64,000 nt of DNA from positions 1-64,000 of the IMG/VR virus record IMGVR_UViG_3300047168_000120, one strand, 5' to 3'. The notes below the pieces were generated by a model. The model saw only the letters and a program-made list of their open reading frames with translations. It had not been told where the DNA came from and searched no databases. The stretch comes from a virus. Positions 18,251-26,075 of the stretch are shown here, piece by piece. Made by a program: the position numbers and the translations under genes. The first letter of the stretch is position 1; each line of letters opens with the position of its first letter.

Positions 18251-18817
18251 ATGGTTGACCGCGGCATCCGCAATAATAATCCGGGCAACCTGGACCTAGG
18301 CATCGAATGGGATGGCTTGGCGCCCGTGCAGACCGATCCCCGCTTCTGCGTCTTTATCACGCCGGAATACGGCATCCGGGCACTCATCATTGTACTGCTG
18401 AACTATCAAACGAAGTACGGGCTTCGCACCATTCGGAGCATGATTACGCGGTGGGCTCCTCCTAATGAGAACGACACGGAGGCGTATATCAAATTCGTGG
18501 CCGGCCGGGTCGGGGTGTCGCCAGATACGGTGATCGACCTGCACGATGTTCATTTGTGCAAGCCGATGGTCATGGCGATCATCGCGCAAGAAAACAGTAA
18601 TTTTGCGTACCAGGATTCGGTTTTGACGGGTGCCTTGGCTCTGGCGGGGTTGGCGCAGGCCGCTCCGGTATCCCCAACCCCTTCCATCCCTGCGGCCGCT
18701 CCCGTCGTCCCTGCGCCGACGGTTCCGCCAGTCTCCGCCGCCGAAGAAACCATACCTGGCCCAATTCCTATCCCCATAGAAGGAGCCTCCGATGCCCCCG
18801 GAAGCCAAGAATCCTGA
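18251..18817 (+). CDS. P5-type virion protein / lysozyme-like endolysin
   Basis: 188 residues. The pattern RGIRNNNPGNLDLG, TPEYGIRALIIVLLNYQ, TRWAPPNENDTEAYI is that of the widespread structural protein P5 family, a lysozyme-superfamily transglycosylase used in phage entry or lysis. The last 60 residues are a Pro/Ala/Val-rich low-complexity tail. It starts four bases after the membrane gene, so the pair is probably one lysis unit. Confidence 0.75.
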   Translation: MVDRGIRNNNPGNLDLGIEWDGLAPVQTDPRFCVFITPEYGIRALIIVLLNYQTKYGLRTIRSMITRWAPPNENDTEAYIKFVAGRVGVSPDTVIDLHDVHLCKPMVMAIIAQENSNFAYQDSVLTGALALAGLAQAAPVSPTPSIPAAAPVVPAPTVPPVSAAEETIPGPIPIPIEGASDAPGSQES

Positions 18818-19463
18818 CGAACCCGAGCAGCCGGGCGACGCGCCGCAGCTCGATCCCCACACCAAGAGCATCGTTGAGGCTTGGAATTACCTCGTGCCTC
18901 GGCTGGACAAGGTGCAGGCGCTCGTGGCCGCCGGCTGGCTGCACGCGGAGCCACAGGAATGCCTGATCGATACCCTGATCCGTGAGATCACGCTGCTGCG
19001 GGCCGAGCGCCTGGCGCCGGCCGTGATCCCGGACCTCAGCGCCATCATCCTGGGTGCGTTCATGTCGATGTGCATGACGCTGCGGGCGAATTTGAACGAT
19101 CCAGCCAAGTCGATCCAGCAGCACCGCTACGCCGCCTTCGAACAAGCGATCGCGGGCGTGCTTCCGACCTTTGTTGGCCGCGGGCGCGTAGAGGCTTTCT
19201 CCGCAATGAAGGCGATCATCGAGTTGGACATCAAGGATGCGGAGCGCGTGATCGGCATTCTGAAAAGCCAGGAAGTGGTGCAATCCCCCTTCGTCGCGAA
19301 GCGCATCCAGTTCCTGGAGACCAACATCGGATTCTTGCGCAGCGCCGAGGAGATGGTCGTGGGCTTGATGACGGGCGGACTGACGCCGGAACAGGCGCTG
19401 GCTAAATCAAAGTCCGCGCGGGCTCACCTGGCCGAAGCACCGGCGGCGAACGCGATAAACTAA
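18792..19463 (+). CDS. Hypothetical late protein, helical
   Basis: 223 residues, ATG after AAGGAG, overlapping the preceding gene by 26 bases. Mostly alpha-helical, with no signal peptide and no cysteine motif; one hydrophobic stretch (LSAIILGAFMSMCM) near residue 80. Last gene of the late + strand block before the tRNAs. No family recognised. Confidence 0.6.
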   Translation: MPPEAKNPDEPEQPGDAPQLDPHTKSIVEAWNYLVPRLDKVQALVAAGWLHAEPQECLIDTLIREITLLRAERLAPAVIPDLSAIILGAFMSMCMTLRANLNDPAKSIQQHRYAAFEQAIAGVLPTFVGRGRVEAFSAMKAIIELDIKDAERVIGILKSQEVVQSPFVAKRIQFLETNIGFLRSAEEMVVGLMTGGLTPEQALAKSKSARAHLAEAPAANAIN

Positions 19464-19466
19464 AAT

Positions 19467-19556
19467 TGGCGGAAGGGGTGGGATTTGAACCCACGGTACC
19501 CAAAGGTACGGCAGTTTTCAGGACTGCTGCCATAAACCGGACTCGGCCACCCTTCC
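19467..19556 (-). tRNA. tRNA-Ser (UGA)
   Basis: A complete 90-nt class II tRNA with CCA encoded. The 7-bp acceptor stem GGAAGGG/CCCTTCC is perfect. The anticodon stem GCAGT/ACTGC closes a CCTGAAA loop (anticodon TGA). A long variable arm and a T-loop GGTTCAAATCC are present. The same isoacceptor appears to be the integration target fragment at 20801-20845. Confidence 0.93.
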
Positions 19557-19698
19557 TAGCAAGTAAGGGCGTTACGATCGGTCAGATCTGGAACATGCGC
19601 CCTGAATGATGTTCGCCTGCATCTCTTCCAGAGAAACAGGTTTTCTGCCGGGAACATGCAAAGCGCCTCGCAGCCTGCTTACTGCTGTTCCGGAGACT

Positions 19699-19774
19699 TG
19701 GTGCCGGCGGGGTAGAATCGAACTCCCGACCTTCAACTTACAAGGGTGCTGCACTGCCACTGTGCTACGCCGGC
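19699..19774 (-). tRNA. tRNA-Thr (UGU), slightly irregular
   Basis: 76 nt including CCA. The acceptor stem GCCGGCG/CGCCGGC and a D-arm with 4-bp GCAC/GTGC stem are good. The anticodon loop CTTGTAA gives UGU. The anticodon and T stems each contain a mismatch and there is one extra C near the 3' acceptor strand, so the gene may be decaying or unusually folded. Confidence 0.78.
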
Positions 19775-20193
19775 GCATGGTCAAGCGCCTGTCGTCGTTC
19801 GGGTGGTGAAAGTGCGGGGCAGCATGGGAGCGCTGATAGCCCGGCGCCGAGCGGCGCGCAAGGAAAAAGCCGCCGGGTTGCCCCCGGGAGCTCGTTGTGG
19901 ATGGTTTCGGTGATGATTTGGACGGGACCGCCGTAAGCTACTGCCCGGATATGTGTGGCACGTCCGCCGGATCTGGCTTTGGTTTGCGCGCGCCGGGCCC
20001 CGACAATTTAATGTCAAAATCTGACATTATTATGCGTTTTTCCGACCTTCATTCGCCCGCGGCATAGTATCTCTACGGATGCCAAAACCTTGGCAGAGCC
20101 TCCTTCGTGTCCATCCGTTGCTGCGCGCGTTCGCCTTAGCCTTCACCTTTGTCCGCTGGCGCATCGTAGGCCGGCCGCGCCGCCAAGCCGGTT
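19775..20193. other. Gap between tRNA-Thr and the small - strand gene
   Basis: No convincing gene. It contains a GC-rich stretch and one perfect palindrome (20009-20029, listed separately). Confidence 0.5.
20009..20029. promoter_or_regulatory. Perfect palindrome TAATGTCA-N5-TGACATTA
   Basis: Two perfect 8-bp arms in an AT-rich pocket of a GC-rich region. It does not match the AACACAT operator and may bind a different regulator. No matching regulator can be named. Confidence 0.4.
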
Positions 20194-20376
20194 TTAGGCA
20201 TCTTGAAGCTCACCATCGACGGTATCGTTTCCGTCATCGTCGATAAATTGCTCCGCGATAAGCGACATCGACTTCGCCCATGAAGGAACTTTTTGGTGTT
20301 CGCTGGGATGCGCACTCCTGAGGCCGCAGTCCAAATAGAGCTTGTACCAAATCTCTCGCTCATCAGGATCCAACAA
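20194..20376 (-). CDS. Small acidic hypothetical protein
   Basis: 60 residues from a TTG start with GGAGG 5-9 nt upstream. Begins LDPDEREIWYKLY and ends acidic (DDDGNDTVDG). A - strand promoter with an operator palindrome lies about 260 bp upstream (20636-20655), which supports expression. No family recognised. Confidence 0.5.
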   Translation of the reverse strand: MLDPDEREIWYKLYLDCGLRSAHPSEHQKVPSWAKSMSLIAEQFIDDDGNDTVDGELQDA

Positions 20377-20635
20377 GCAGAACCTCCAGTGTGGGCCGAT
20401 TATCTCCTACGGCCCTTCCCAGCCTTGAAACTTTGCGGGGTACTGGGCTTCTGCTCCCCCTTCGCGCCCTTGACCGACCCCAGCTCCTAACGACGCCCTT
20501 GGCAGCTTCATGCGTCGCAATACCTCAGGTTAGGTGCAATACCAGCATGTGCGCACATGCCCCTGGCTGCTTGTATCCAGCTCGAAATTCCGTCCGTCCG
20601 GCGGCTTCCCAACTATCAACCGGCTGAGGGTTAAT

Positions 20636-20655
20636 AAACACATCTTATTGTGTTT
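20636..20655 (-). promoter_or_regulatory. - strand promoter with operator palindrome in its spacer
   Basis: On the - strand: -35 TTGACT, a 17-nt spacer carrying AAACACAATAAGATGTG, and -10 TTTATT. A further half-site AACACATT lies at 20660-20667. Same architecture as nine other phage promoters here. Confidence 0.65.
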
Positions 20656-20800
20656 AGTCAACACATTTTGAGCACATTCCACATCAGCACTGTGGTCGAA
20701 TCTGTGGACTGTCGCGCGTTTTTAACCGCGCTTATCGCGCAAAAAACACATCAAAATGGTGATTAAGCTGTTGATTTTATTGATTTGGAAACACATGCGT

Positions 20801-20845
20801 CGCGGTTTTCAAGACCGCTGCCTTAAACCACTCGGCCACCTCTCC
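20801..20845 (-). other. Candidate attP: 5' half of a tRNA-Ser(UGA)
   Basis: The - strand reads GGAGAGGTGGCCGAG, a D-arm, and an anticodon stem-loop CGGTCTTGAAAACCG (anticodon TGA), then diverges; there is no variable arm, T-arm or acceptor 3' strand. It lies 35 bp past the integrase stop. A tRNA fragment next to int is the usual sign of a tRNA attachment site. Carrying the 5' rather than 3' half is unusual. Confidence 0.7.
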
Positions 20846-20879
20846 ACTCAAGAAATCCGCTGTATTTACCAGCGTCTTT

Positions 20880-21995
20880 CTATTTTCTAACCCGGCGCTC
20901 CGAACTCGTTATTTTCTTCTGTGGTCGAATTTGTGGACTGTCCGAAAACACATCAGAATTGCCGAATCTGGCCGCTTCCTGCTCCTTCTCCGTCAGGTAA
21001 TCAAGGTAGATCTCGGTCGTCTTCACAGAGGTGTGGCCCAGGTGCTTCGACAGCCGATAGATATTGCCGCCGTGTTTCAGCCACCGGATCGCGAACATGT
21101 GCCGCAGGTCATGCAACCGGAAGCGACGGAATTCTACCTTTTCCCGCTGCGCTACGGCGACGCAGCGCCGCATGACATTGCCGAAATCGGAGGAAAAATT
21201 GTCGTATGTCTTGCCGCTCCGGTTGGCGATGAAATAGCCGTTCCTGGTATGGGCCGCTGCCCGGATGATCCCGCCGGCGTCGCCGCCTGGCGTGCGCCAG
21301 GGGAGTGTTCTGGGCCGGTCAGTCTTGGTCCTGGCCAGCAGCAGCTGCTCGCGCTCATGATCGATCTCGGCCAGCTCCAGCGTGACGGCCTCATCCAGCC
21401 TCATGCCGGTCTGCTCCAGCAGCCTGCACATCTCGGCCATGGGAGGCGGCAGCGCTTCGAGAACGCGCTGGTAATCGGCCTCCCGGACCAGCTTAATCGG
21501 GTCGCGCCGTTCCCGGATGATTTTCCGGTCGAACCTGGCCGCGGCGTTCTCCGTGATCCAGCCCCAGGATGCGCAGGCCGACAGCAGCCCCGACAGCGCG
21601 GTGATGTCGCGCCGCAGCGTCGCATTCGTCACCGCGCCGGCCCGGCTGGAGACGTAATCCGCAATCATCTTCCCGTCGATCTGGTCGACGGTCGCGTTGC
21701 CCATCAGCTTCTCCAGCATAGAGATGCTGGTCAAATAGCGGCGTACAACTTGTGGCTTATAGGCCTTGTTTAATACTTCGGCTTCCCAGCGGATGACGGC
21801 TGCTTTGAAACTCGGTGCGGCCGGTTTTGCACTATAGGCGGCTTTTTGCAGCCTGCTTTCCCATTCGTCATAGCGCGTTTTCGCTTCCCGAGCATCACCC
21901 GTGCGTAGGCTTCGTCGATAGCGGCGGCCGGCAATAACGACACGTCCGTACCAAATGCCATCCCTCTTATCGAGATTTTGCTGCTTTCTGGGCAT
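20880..21995 (-). CDS. int: Tyrosine-recombinase integrase
   Basis: 371 residues from ATG at 21995, preceded by GGAG; the longer in-frame start lies inside the excisionase. N-terminal Arm-type DNA-binding region, SAM-like core binding domain, then a catalytic domain with TGMRLDEA (Arg), RTKTDRP (Lys), HDLRH (His/Arg), HLGHTSVKT (His) and the nucleophile Tyr in TEIYLDYL. All catalytic residues are present. The gene reads toward the tRNA-Ser attP fragment. The C-terminal 40 residues are polar and unconserved-looking. Confidence 0.93.
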   Translation of the reverse strand: MPRKQQNLDKRDGIWYGRVVIAGRRYRRSLRTGDAREAKTRYDEWESRLQKAAYSAKPAAPSFKAAVIRWEAEVLNKAYKPQVVRRYLTSISMLEKLMGNATVDQIDGKMIADYVSSRAGAVTNATLRRDITALSGLLSACASWGWITENAAARFDRKIIRERRDPIKLVREADYQRVLEALPPPMAEMCRLLEQTGMRLDEAVTLELAEIDHEREQLLLARTKTDRPRTLPWRTPGGDAGGIIRAAAHTRNGYFIANRSGKTYDNFSSDFGNVMRRCVAVAQREKVEFRRFRLHDLRHMFAIRWLKHGGNIYRLSKHLGHTSVKTTEIYLDYLTEKEQEAARFGNSDVFSDSPQIRPQKKITSSERRVRK

Positions 21996-22174
21996 CGGCG
22001 CTCCTTCGATTTCAGCCAATTTGTTAACATGGCCTTATCGAATGTCCACAGCCGGCCGATCTGGATGGCGCCCGGGATCTGGCCGGCGCGGGCCATTTCC
22101 TGGACCCGGCGGGCCGAATGGGTGATCATCGCCGCCACCTCGGCGGTCGATAGGCGTGCCGCGTGCTCGCTCAC
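21770..22174 (-). CDS. xis: Excisionase-like HTH protein overlapping integrase
   Basis: 134 residues from a GTG that overlaps the preceding stop (GTGA). Residues 7-55 (LSTAEVAAMI, RRVQEMARAGQIPGA, GRLWTFDKAML) form an AlpA/MerR-type winged helix as in phage excisionases. The remaining roughly 78 residues run inside the integrase gene in another frame with no stop, so the two genes overlap by about 226 bases. Whether the basic, Ser/Pro-rich tail (PPIVQNRPHRVSKQP) matters is unknown. Confidence 0.75.
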   Translation of the reverse strand: MSEHAARLSTAEVAAMITHSARRVQEMARAGQIPGAIQIGRLWTFDKAMLTNWLKSKERRCPESSKISIRGMAFGTDVSLLPAAAIDEAYARVMLGKRKRAMTNGKAGCKKPPIVQNRPHRVSKQPSSAGKPKY

Positions 22175-22344
22175 GCTGGCCAGCAGTAGAATGCCTGGCG
22201 CTGGCGGCGCTCTGCCTCCAGCTCGGGCGCTCGATCATATTTGGCCTGGCAGCCAACCGCCCAGCAAAGCTCTTTTATGCCGCCCAGCACGACGAGCCCC
22301 GTATCGCAGCAGAGGGCGCAGTCAGGCTGCTTTTTTCCAGGCAT
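22171..22344 (-). CDS. Small Cys-rich protein, zinc-knuckle-like
   Basis: 57 residues, beginning MPGKKQPDCALCC. The ATG is followed by a CALCCDTG and a CWAVGC pair, suggesting a four-Cys zinc site. It overlaps the ASCH gene end upstream and the excisionase start downstream (GTGA), so it is embedded in a coupled chain. Function unknown. Confidence 0.6.
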   Translation of the reverse strand: MPGKKQPDCALCCDTGLVVLGGIKELCWAVGCQAKYDRAPELEAERRQRQAFYCWPA

Positions 22345-22999
22345 CGACATGCTCTCTTTCGGTGTCGAAGGTGATTCTTGCGACATATGGGTTCTCGGCC
22401 CAGCTCTCAGCCCCGTTGATTTTGATCCACAAGCGCTCATAGGCGCGCCGCGGATCGACACGCCATTCCTCCCACGGCCAACCGAAATCATCGGTTCCAG
22501 GATTTCCGTCACGGTCAGGAATGCCCCATTTGACCAGGTTGCCGTCCTTCGTGATGGCTTTAAGCCCCTCGGCGATCGCATCCTGCTTGGTAATGCAATG
22601 CAGCCGCTCGTAACGCACGCTGTTGACATGCTGCGTAAACCGGGACAGGTTTCGCGGCAAAAACATGGCTGGCAGGATCGACCGCTTCCATGGCCATGTA
22701 TCGCATGCGGGTTCCCCGTCCACCAAATAAACGCCACGGTCGCCTACCTTCTGAAGAGCTTCCTTAACCCAAAGTCGCATGCCGACCTCCCAGCGAAGCG
22801 GAATTATTGCTTCGCACCCGGTCTGAAGGCAGATCGTGGTCACGTCACCATTTACCGGGTCGATCTCGATATCGTTCAGATCAGGTGATGCCCATTTCGG
22901 CAGTTTTATCCGCCGGCGGGTTTGCGTCTTCCGGCCCTCGATGAGCGCTTGCATCATCGGCGGTCCATAGGAAATCGGCAGGTTGAATTCCAAGCTCAT
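22322..22999 (-). CDS. ASCH-domain-like phage protein
   Basis: 225 residues. The opening PMMQALIEGRKTQTRR and the later WVKEALQKV and YERLHCITKQDAIAEG motifs match the ASCH-like proteins frequent in phage early regions, predicted to bind RNA or modified nucleotides. Ends by overlapping the small Cys-rich gene. Exact substrate unknown. Confidence 0.7.
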   Translation of the reverse strand: MSLEFNLPISYGPPMMQALIEGRKTQTRRRIKLPKWASPDLNDIEIDPVNGDVTTICLQTGCEAIIPLRWEVGMRLWVKEALQKVGDRGVYLVDGEPACDTWPWKRSILPAMFLPRNLSRFTQHVNSVRYERLHCITKQDAIAEGLKAITKDGNLVKWGIPDRDGNPGTDDFGWPWEEWRVDPRRAYERLWIKINGAESWAENPYVARITFDTEREHVDAWKKAA

Positions 23000-23703
23000 G
23001 CCTTTTCTTCCCCAGGCCCAGCACGAAACTTTGTTTCCCGCGGCGAGGCGCCAAACAGGGATGCCAAATCTTCGAATGTCATTTTGCCCATGATGCGGCC
23101 GGCCACTGGATCGACTTTATCGGCTTCGAATGAATATCCCTCGAATAGCTGCAGCGCGGCGGCCGTCTTATCAACCTCCGCCACGCATTGGAGAATATTT
23201 GCGTTCATCGTGCGAATATCATCGGCAAAAATCATCGCGATAATATCGTCGGAACCGTCTTTTTTGAACCTGGCGCCAAGATCAATCATGAAATCGCGAC
23301 GAGCCTCGATACTGGCGATCTGTGCTTTTACCTGGTCACTGTGGTCAACCAAGTTATTTTTTGCCAAAGCCAGTATATCGTAGGTCAACGGGCCTCGCGG
23401 CGGGTTAGATTCCTGCGCCTTATTCCGCGCGATCTGGGTAGCATTCAGGATCGCGGTCTTGATCCTCATCACGCACTCACTGCGGTTGTTGTCCGGTTCG
23501 GTTTCCGTTGCTTCGCCGGTGGCGTCATATCGCGCCCGGCGATCCTCATCCATCAGGATGTCGTGAGCCAGTTTAATCTCAGAAAACTTCGCCCGGTCGC
23601 CGCCTTTATCTGGATGATGAGTTTTCGCCATAGCGCGATAAGCAGAGCGCACAGCCTCTTTTGAGCAATCCGACCCCAGACCCAAAACCTCGTAGGGATT
23701 CAT
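22996..23703 (-). CDS. DnaJ-domain protein
   Basis: 235 residues from ATG at 23703 (GAGG upstream). Residues 1-65 are a J-domain: NPYEVLGLG, then the HPD motif in HHPDKGG, then helices ending ARYDATG. No Gly/Phe or zinc-finger regions, so it is a J-domain adaptor with its own helical C-terminal part. It probably recruits host DnaK to a phage process. ATGA overlap with the ASCH gene below; the gene above abuts. Confidence 0.85.
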   Translation of the reverse strand: MNPYEVLGLGSDCSKEAVRSAYRAMAKTHHPDKGGDRAKFSEIKLAHDILMDEDRRARYDATGEATETEPDNNRSECVMRIKTAILNATQIARNKAQESNPPRGPLTYDILALAKNNLVDHSDQVKAQIASIEARRDFMIDLGARFKKDGSDDIIAMIFADDIRTMNANILQCVAEVDKTAAALQLFEGYSFEADKVDPVAGRIMGKMTFEDLASLFGASPRETKFRAGPGEEKA

Positions 23704-23993
23704 CTTGCCTCGCATGCATCTAGCGCCTGGCGAGCGCGTTCCATCACGTAAGGATCGTCCAGCGCCGAACTCGCGTCGCCGCGATAGTCTAGGATCTCCT
23801 CCAAGGCCGCTTTGAGCCTGGGAGCTGCAATGGCCAACCGGCAATCCGCTTCCCGATCCGACGGCATGGCAAAATCGTAGAAACCGTTGGCCTTCCCGCC
23901 CATGCAGAGAAGCCACCTCCCGACCATCGACCAGGTCATCGTCCATGGCTCTTTGGAGAGCGGGATTTGCTCAGGCAAAAGGGAGGTTCTCAT
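23700..23993 (-). CDS. Hypothetical early protein
   Basis: 97 residues starting MRTSLLPEQIPLS; the ATG overlaps the HNH stop (ATGA). The central WLLCMGGKANGFYDFAMPSDREADCRLAIAAP and a helical C-terminus resemble short phage early proteins of unknown function. The longer in-frame start is inside the HNH gene. Confidence 0.65.
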   Translation of the reverse strand: MRTSLLPEQIPLSKEPWTMTWSMVGRWLLCMGGKANGFYDFAMPSDREADCRLAIAAPRLKAALEEILDYRGDASSALDDPYVMERARQALDACEAR

Positions 23994-24523
23994 GCTGCGG
24001 TCCTCTCTACAGGTGGTGATACGCCGCGGCACCGCAGGATCATCTTGATTTTCTGCGGTGCGCTTAGGCAGCCGGCCTGTTTATTGTGCTCTTCGCAGGC
24101 GATCATCATATTGGCCAGGTTGTCTGGTCCCTGCTGCGTCAAAGCGACAAAATGCTCAACCGTCATTTCATCAATCTGAAGGTCACGGTCGCAGTAGATA
24201 CACCTTGGACCGTCACGCCTGATCAGTGCGTGAATAACCTGATACCTCCGGGTATTCCGATCAGTCGCCGGCACTGCGCGCCATGGCCGCTTTTCCGCGA
24301 ACGCCCCAAGAGCCTCATAGGCGGCCGGGTTTATCGAAGAAATCATCTGCTTCTGATTCTTATGGATCAGGCCAATCTGCGTCGGTGTCGTGAATCTCAG
24401 GACCTCATAAGCGTTGCTTGGAGCCATAATTTCCGACCCGTTTTCGCGCAGCCATGTCTTGAATTTCTTTTCGTTCGCCCGGTAAAATTCGCGCGGATTG
24501 CGCCGAAAACTTTCAATGCTCAT
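23990..24523 (-). CDS. HNH endonuclease-like protein
   Basis: 177 residues. A C-terminal HNH fold is visible: CIYCDRDL, then TVEHFVAL with the conserved His, then NLANMMIACEEHNKQ with the Asn and His. The zinc Cys of the second knuckle pair is a single Cys here. ATG at 24523 overlaps the stop of the upstream gene. Could be a homing-type or a packaging/host-DNA nuclease; location in the early region favours an accessory nuclease. Confidence 0.78.
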   Translation of the reverse strand: MSIESFRRNPREFYRANEKKFKTWLRENGSEIMAPSNAYEVLRFTTPTQIGLIHKNQKQMISSINPAAYEALGAFAEKRPWRAVPATDRNTRRYQVIHALIRRDGPRCIYCDRDLQIDEMTVEHFVALTQQGPDNLANMMIACEEHNKQAGCLSAPQKIKMILRCRGVSPPVERTAA

Positions 24524-24786
24524 GCGCAAAGCCTTTCATCGCGTCGGAGATCCGCCAGCGTGGCAGCTTTATCGACTTCGATTTCGTTCTGCTCATCGAC
24601 GAGCATGTCGATCAGGCGTGGCTCGGGCGCGAGATATTCGTCGATCATTGAAGCCGCATCAGACGGCCCGAATCCCTTCAGATAGATTTCAGGCTCATCA
24701 AGCGCAGACAGCTTCTCGAAAGCCTCTTTCAAAATTGTTTGGACTTTGGCGTAGATTTCCAGATCGCTATCGAACGAATTGGCCAT
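24520..24786 (-). CDS. Small acidic hypothetical protein
   Basis: 88 residues, AGGAG ribosome site, ATG start. Rich in Asp/Glu and helical. Coupled to the HNH gene by ATGA overlap. No family recognised. Confidence 0.65.
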   Translation of the reverse strand: MANSFDSDLEIYAKVQTILKEAFEKLSALDEPEIYLKGFGPSDAASMIDEYLAPEPRLIDMLVDEQNEIEVDKAATLADLRRDERLCA

Positions 24787-24800
24787 TAGAACACTCCTAT

Positions 24801-24956
24801 TTAGATAAAAATTTCGAGAAAAGAGAAGAACCCCAAAAGAGGAATTAGAGACTCAGATGCCTTTCCTTCCGCCCAATTCAGAAACGATGGCAGCAAGAAA
24901 AATGCGAACAGATTGATCGCGACAACAAGCTGCAGAGCCGACGGATCGGAATTCAC
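24801..24956 (-). CDS. Small two-segment membrane protein
   Basis: 51 residues from a GTG overlapping the stop of the zinc-ribbon gene (GTGA). Two hydrophobic stretches (ALQLVVAINLFAFFLLP and LIPLLGFFSFLEIFI) flank a short polar loop. Coupled start and composition support a real gene. Function unknown; early small membrane proteins can act in superinfection exclusion. Confidence 0.6.
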   Translation of the reverse strand: MNSDPSALQLVVAINLFAFFLLPSFLNWAEGKASESLIPLLGFFSFLEIFI

Positions 24957-25330
24957 GCCGCGCGCCGATGCGTCATGGGCAGATTCTCGTATTGCTTCAG
25001 GACATCCGGAATGTCCGCCAGCAGCGGCGCCGGGTCAGAAAGAGCATGCTCCATCTCATTGAGATGCCGGTCCTCAATCCCCAGGCGCTCAGCGCAGGCA
25101 GCCAGCCCTTCATGCTGTGCGATGCGCCAGGTGCGATGGGTAGCGCCGATCTTCGCCCAAAGTTCATGCGCCAAGTCGATCTCGCCGGCGCCCTTGCAGC
25201 GCGGGCACGTGATCGTGGCCACGCCACTCCCGATCTGCCGGCCGTCGCGTACGAGTGGGGTGTCGGCTTGTGTGCGGACCATGGCCGTCGTGAAGCCATT
25301 GCCGCCGCAGCTTTCGCATATGGTACTCAT
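24953..25330 (-). CDS. Zinc-ribbon early protein
   Basis: 125 residues. Two Cys pairs, CESCGGNGF and CPRCKGAGE, follow the CxxCxGxG spacing of DnaJ zinc fingers. The C-terminal half is helical. Given the J-domain gene 1.3 kb away in the same chain, a split DnaJ-like pair is conceivable but unproven. The ATG overlaps the preceding stop. Confidence 0.7.
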   Translation of the reverse strand: MSTICESCGGNGFTTAMVRTQADTPLVRDGRQIGSGVATITCPRCKGAGEIDLAHELWAKIGATHRTWRIAQHEGLAACAERLGIEDRHLNEMEHALSDPAPLLADIPDVLKQYENLPMTHRRAA

Positions 25331-25893
25331 GTTGGTTCCGGCAATTTGGAGCGAACGTTCTGAAAAGCATCAGTAACCGCGTCCATGGCTATCGATTTAC
25401 GGATGCCCCCTTCAAGCCCAGTAAAGAATGAGTCCCAGCGTGCAATTGTCTTGCGAGCTTCTGCCACAACCATGGCCGCGACCACTTCTTGATTCGCCCG
25501 GACGCGTTTCTCCAAGGACGTGACACGATCCGGATGGACAAAGCCTACCGATAGCTCGATTTTAAATTTGGCCGTTATGGGATCAGTGGCAGACTGCTTA
25601 AAACGAAAAAAACCGGCTTCGATCATCTGATCAACTAGCTCATGTGCCATGCTTCTCCGGACGGCAGACATGAAACCAGGATCATCACCGTAGGAATCGT
25701 ATGCTCGCATTTCGCTAAAAACTTCCAACCGCTCCTCAGGAACCATGACGCATTGCGGGCAAGGAAGTTTCCGTGTCGAAATCGATTTTGAAACCGCGCC
25801 TAATGAATTTTTGGCGTGGCTAAATGTAACCGGTGGGTAAACCGGCATCAGCACGACGCGCTCACCACGGCAGATATCGCAATAAGGCTTCAT
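25327..25893 (-). CDS. Hypothetical early protein with Cys pairs
   Basis: 188 residues from ATG at 25893, which overlaps the stop upstream. CDICRGE and CPQC near residues 5 and 40 may hold zinc. The remainder is helical. The longer frame start lies in the upstream gene. No family recognised. Confidence 0.65.
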   Translation of the reverse strand: MKPYCDICRGERVVLMPVYPPVTFSHAKNSLGAVSKSISTRKLPCPQCVMVPEERLEVFSEMRAYDSYGDDPGFMSAVRRSMAHELVDQMIEAGFFRFKQSATDPITAKFKIELSVGFVHPDRVTSLEKRVRANQEVVAAMVVAEARKTIARWDSFFTGLEGGIRKSIAMDAVTDAFQNVRSKLPEPT

Positions 25894-26075
25894 GCCGCGC
25901 CATCCAGGCACCGGCCGCATTGTTCCTGCTGGCCCCGCGGTATGAAAGTTTCCCCGCAACGGCATGCCTTAACCTCCCGGCCTGCCAAAGACGCCACGAT
26001 TTGTTCATCGGTCGTCAGTTCCGCCTTCGGCAGGCCTCTCAGTAACTCTGCAACAGTTTCGTGGTGCCTGTTCAC
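25890..26075 (-). CDS. Small zinc-ribbon protein
   Basis: 61 residues from a GTG that overlaps the stop upstream (GTGA). KACRCGETF and QCGRC give a four-Cys ribbon. Helical N-terminus. Probably an early regulator or adaptor; unknown. Confidence 0.6.
   Translation of the reverse strand: MNRHHETVAELLRGLPKAELTTDEQIVASLAGREVKACRCGETFIPRGQQEQCGRCLDGAA

Noticed and set aside
20793-20847. Complete second tRNA-Ser gene
   Set aside because: Only the 5' half to the anticodon stem is present; no T-arm or 3' acceptor strand.
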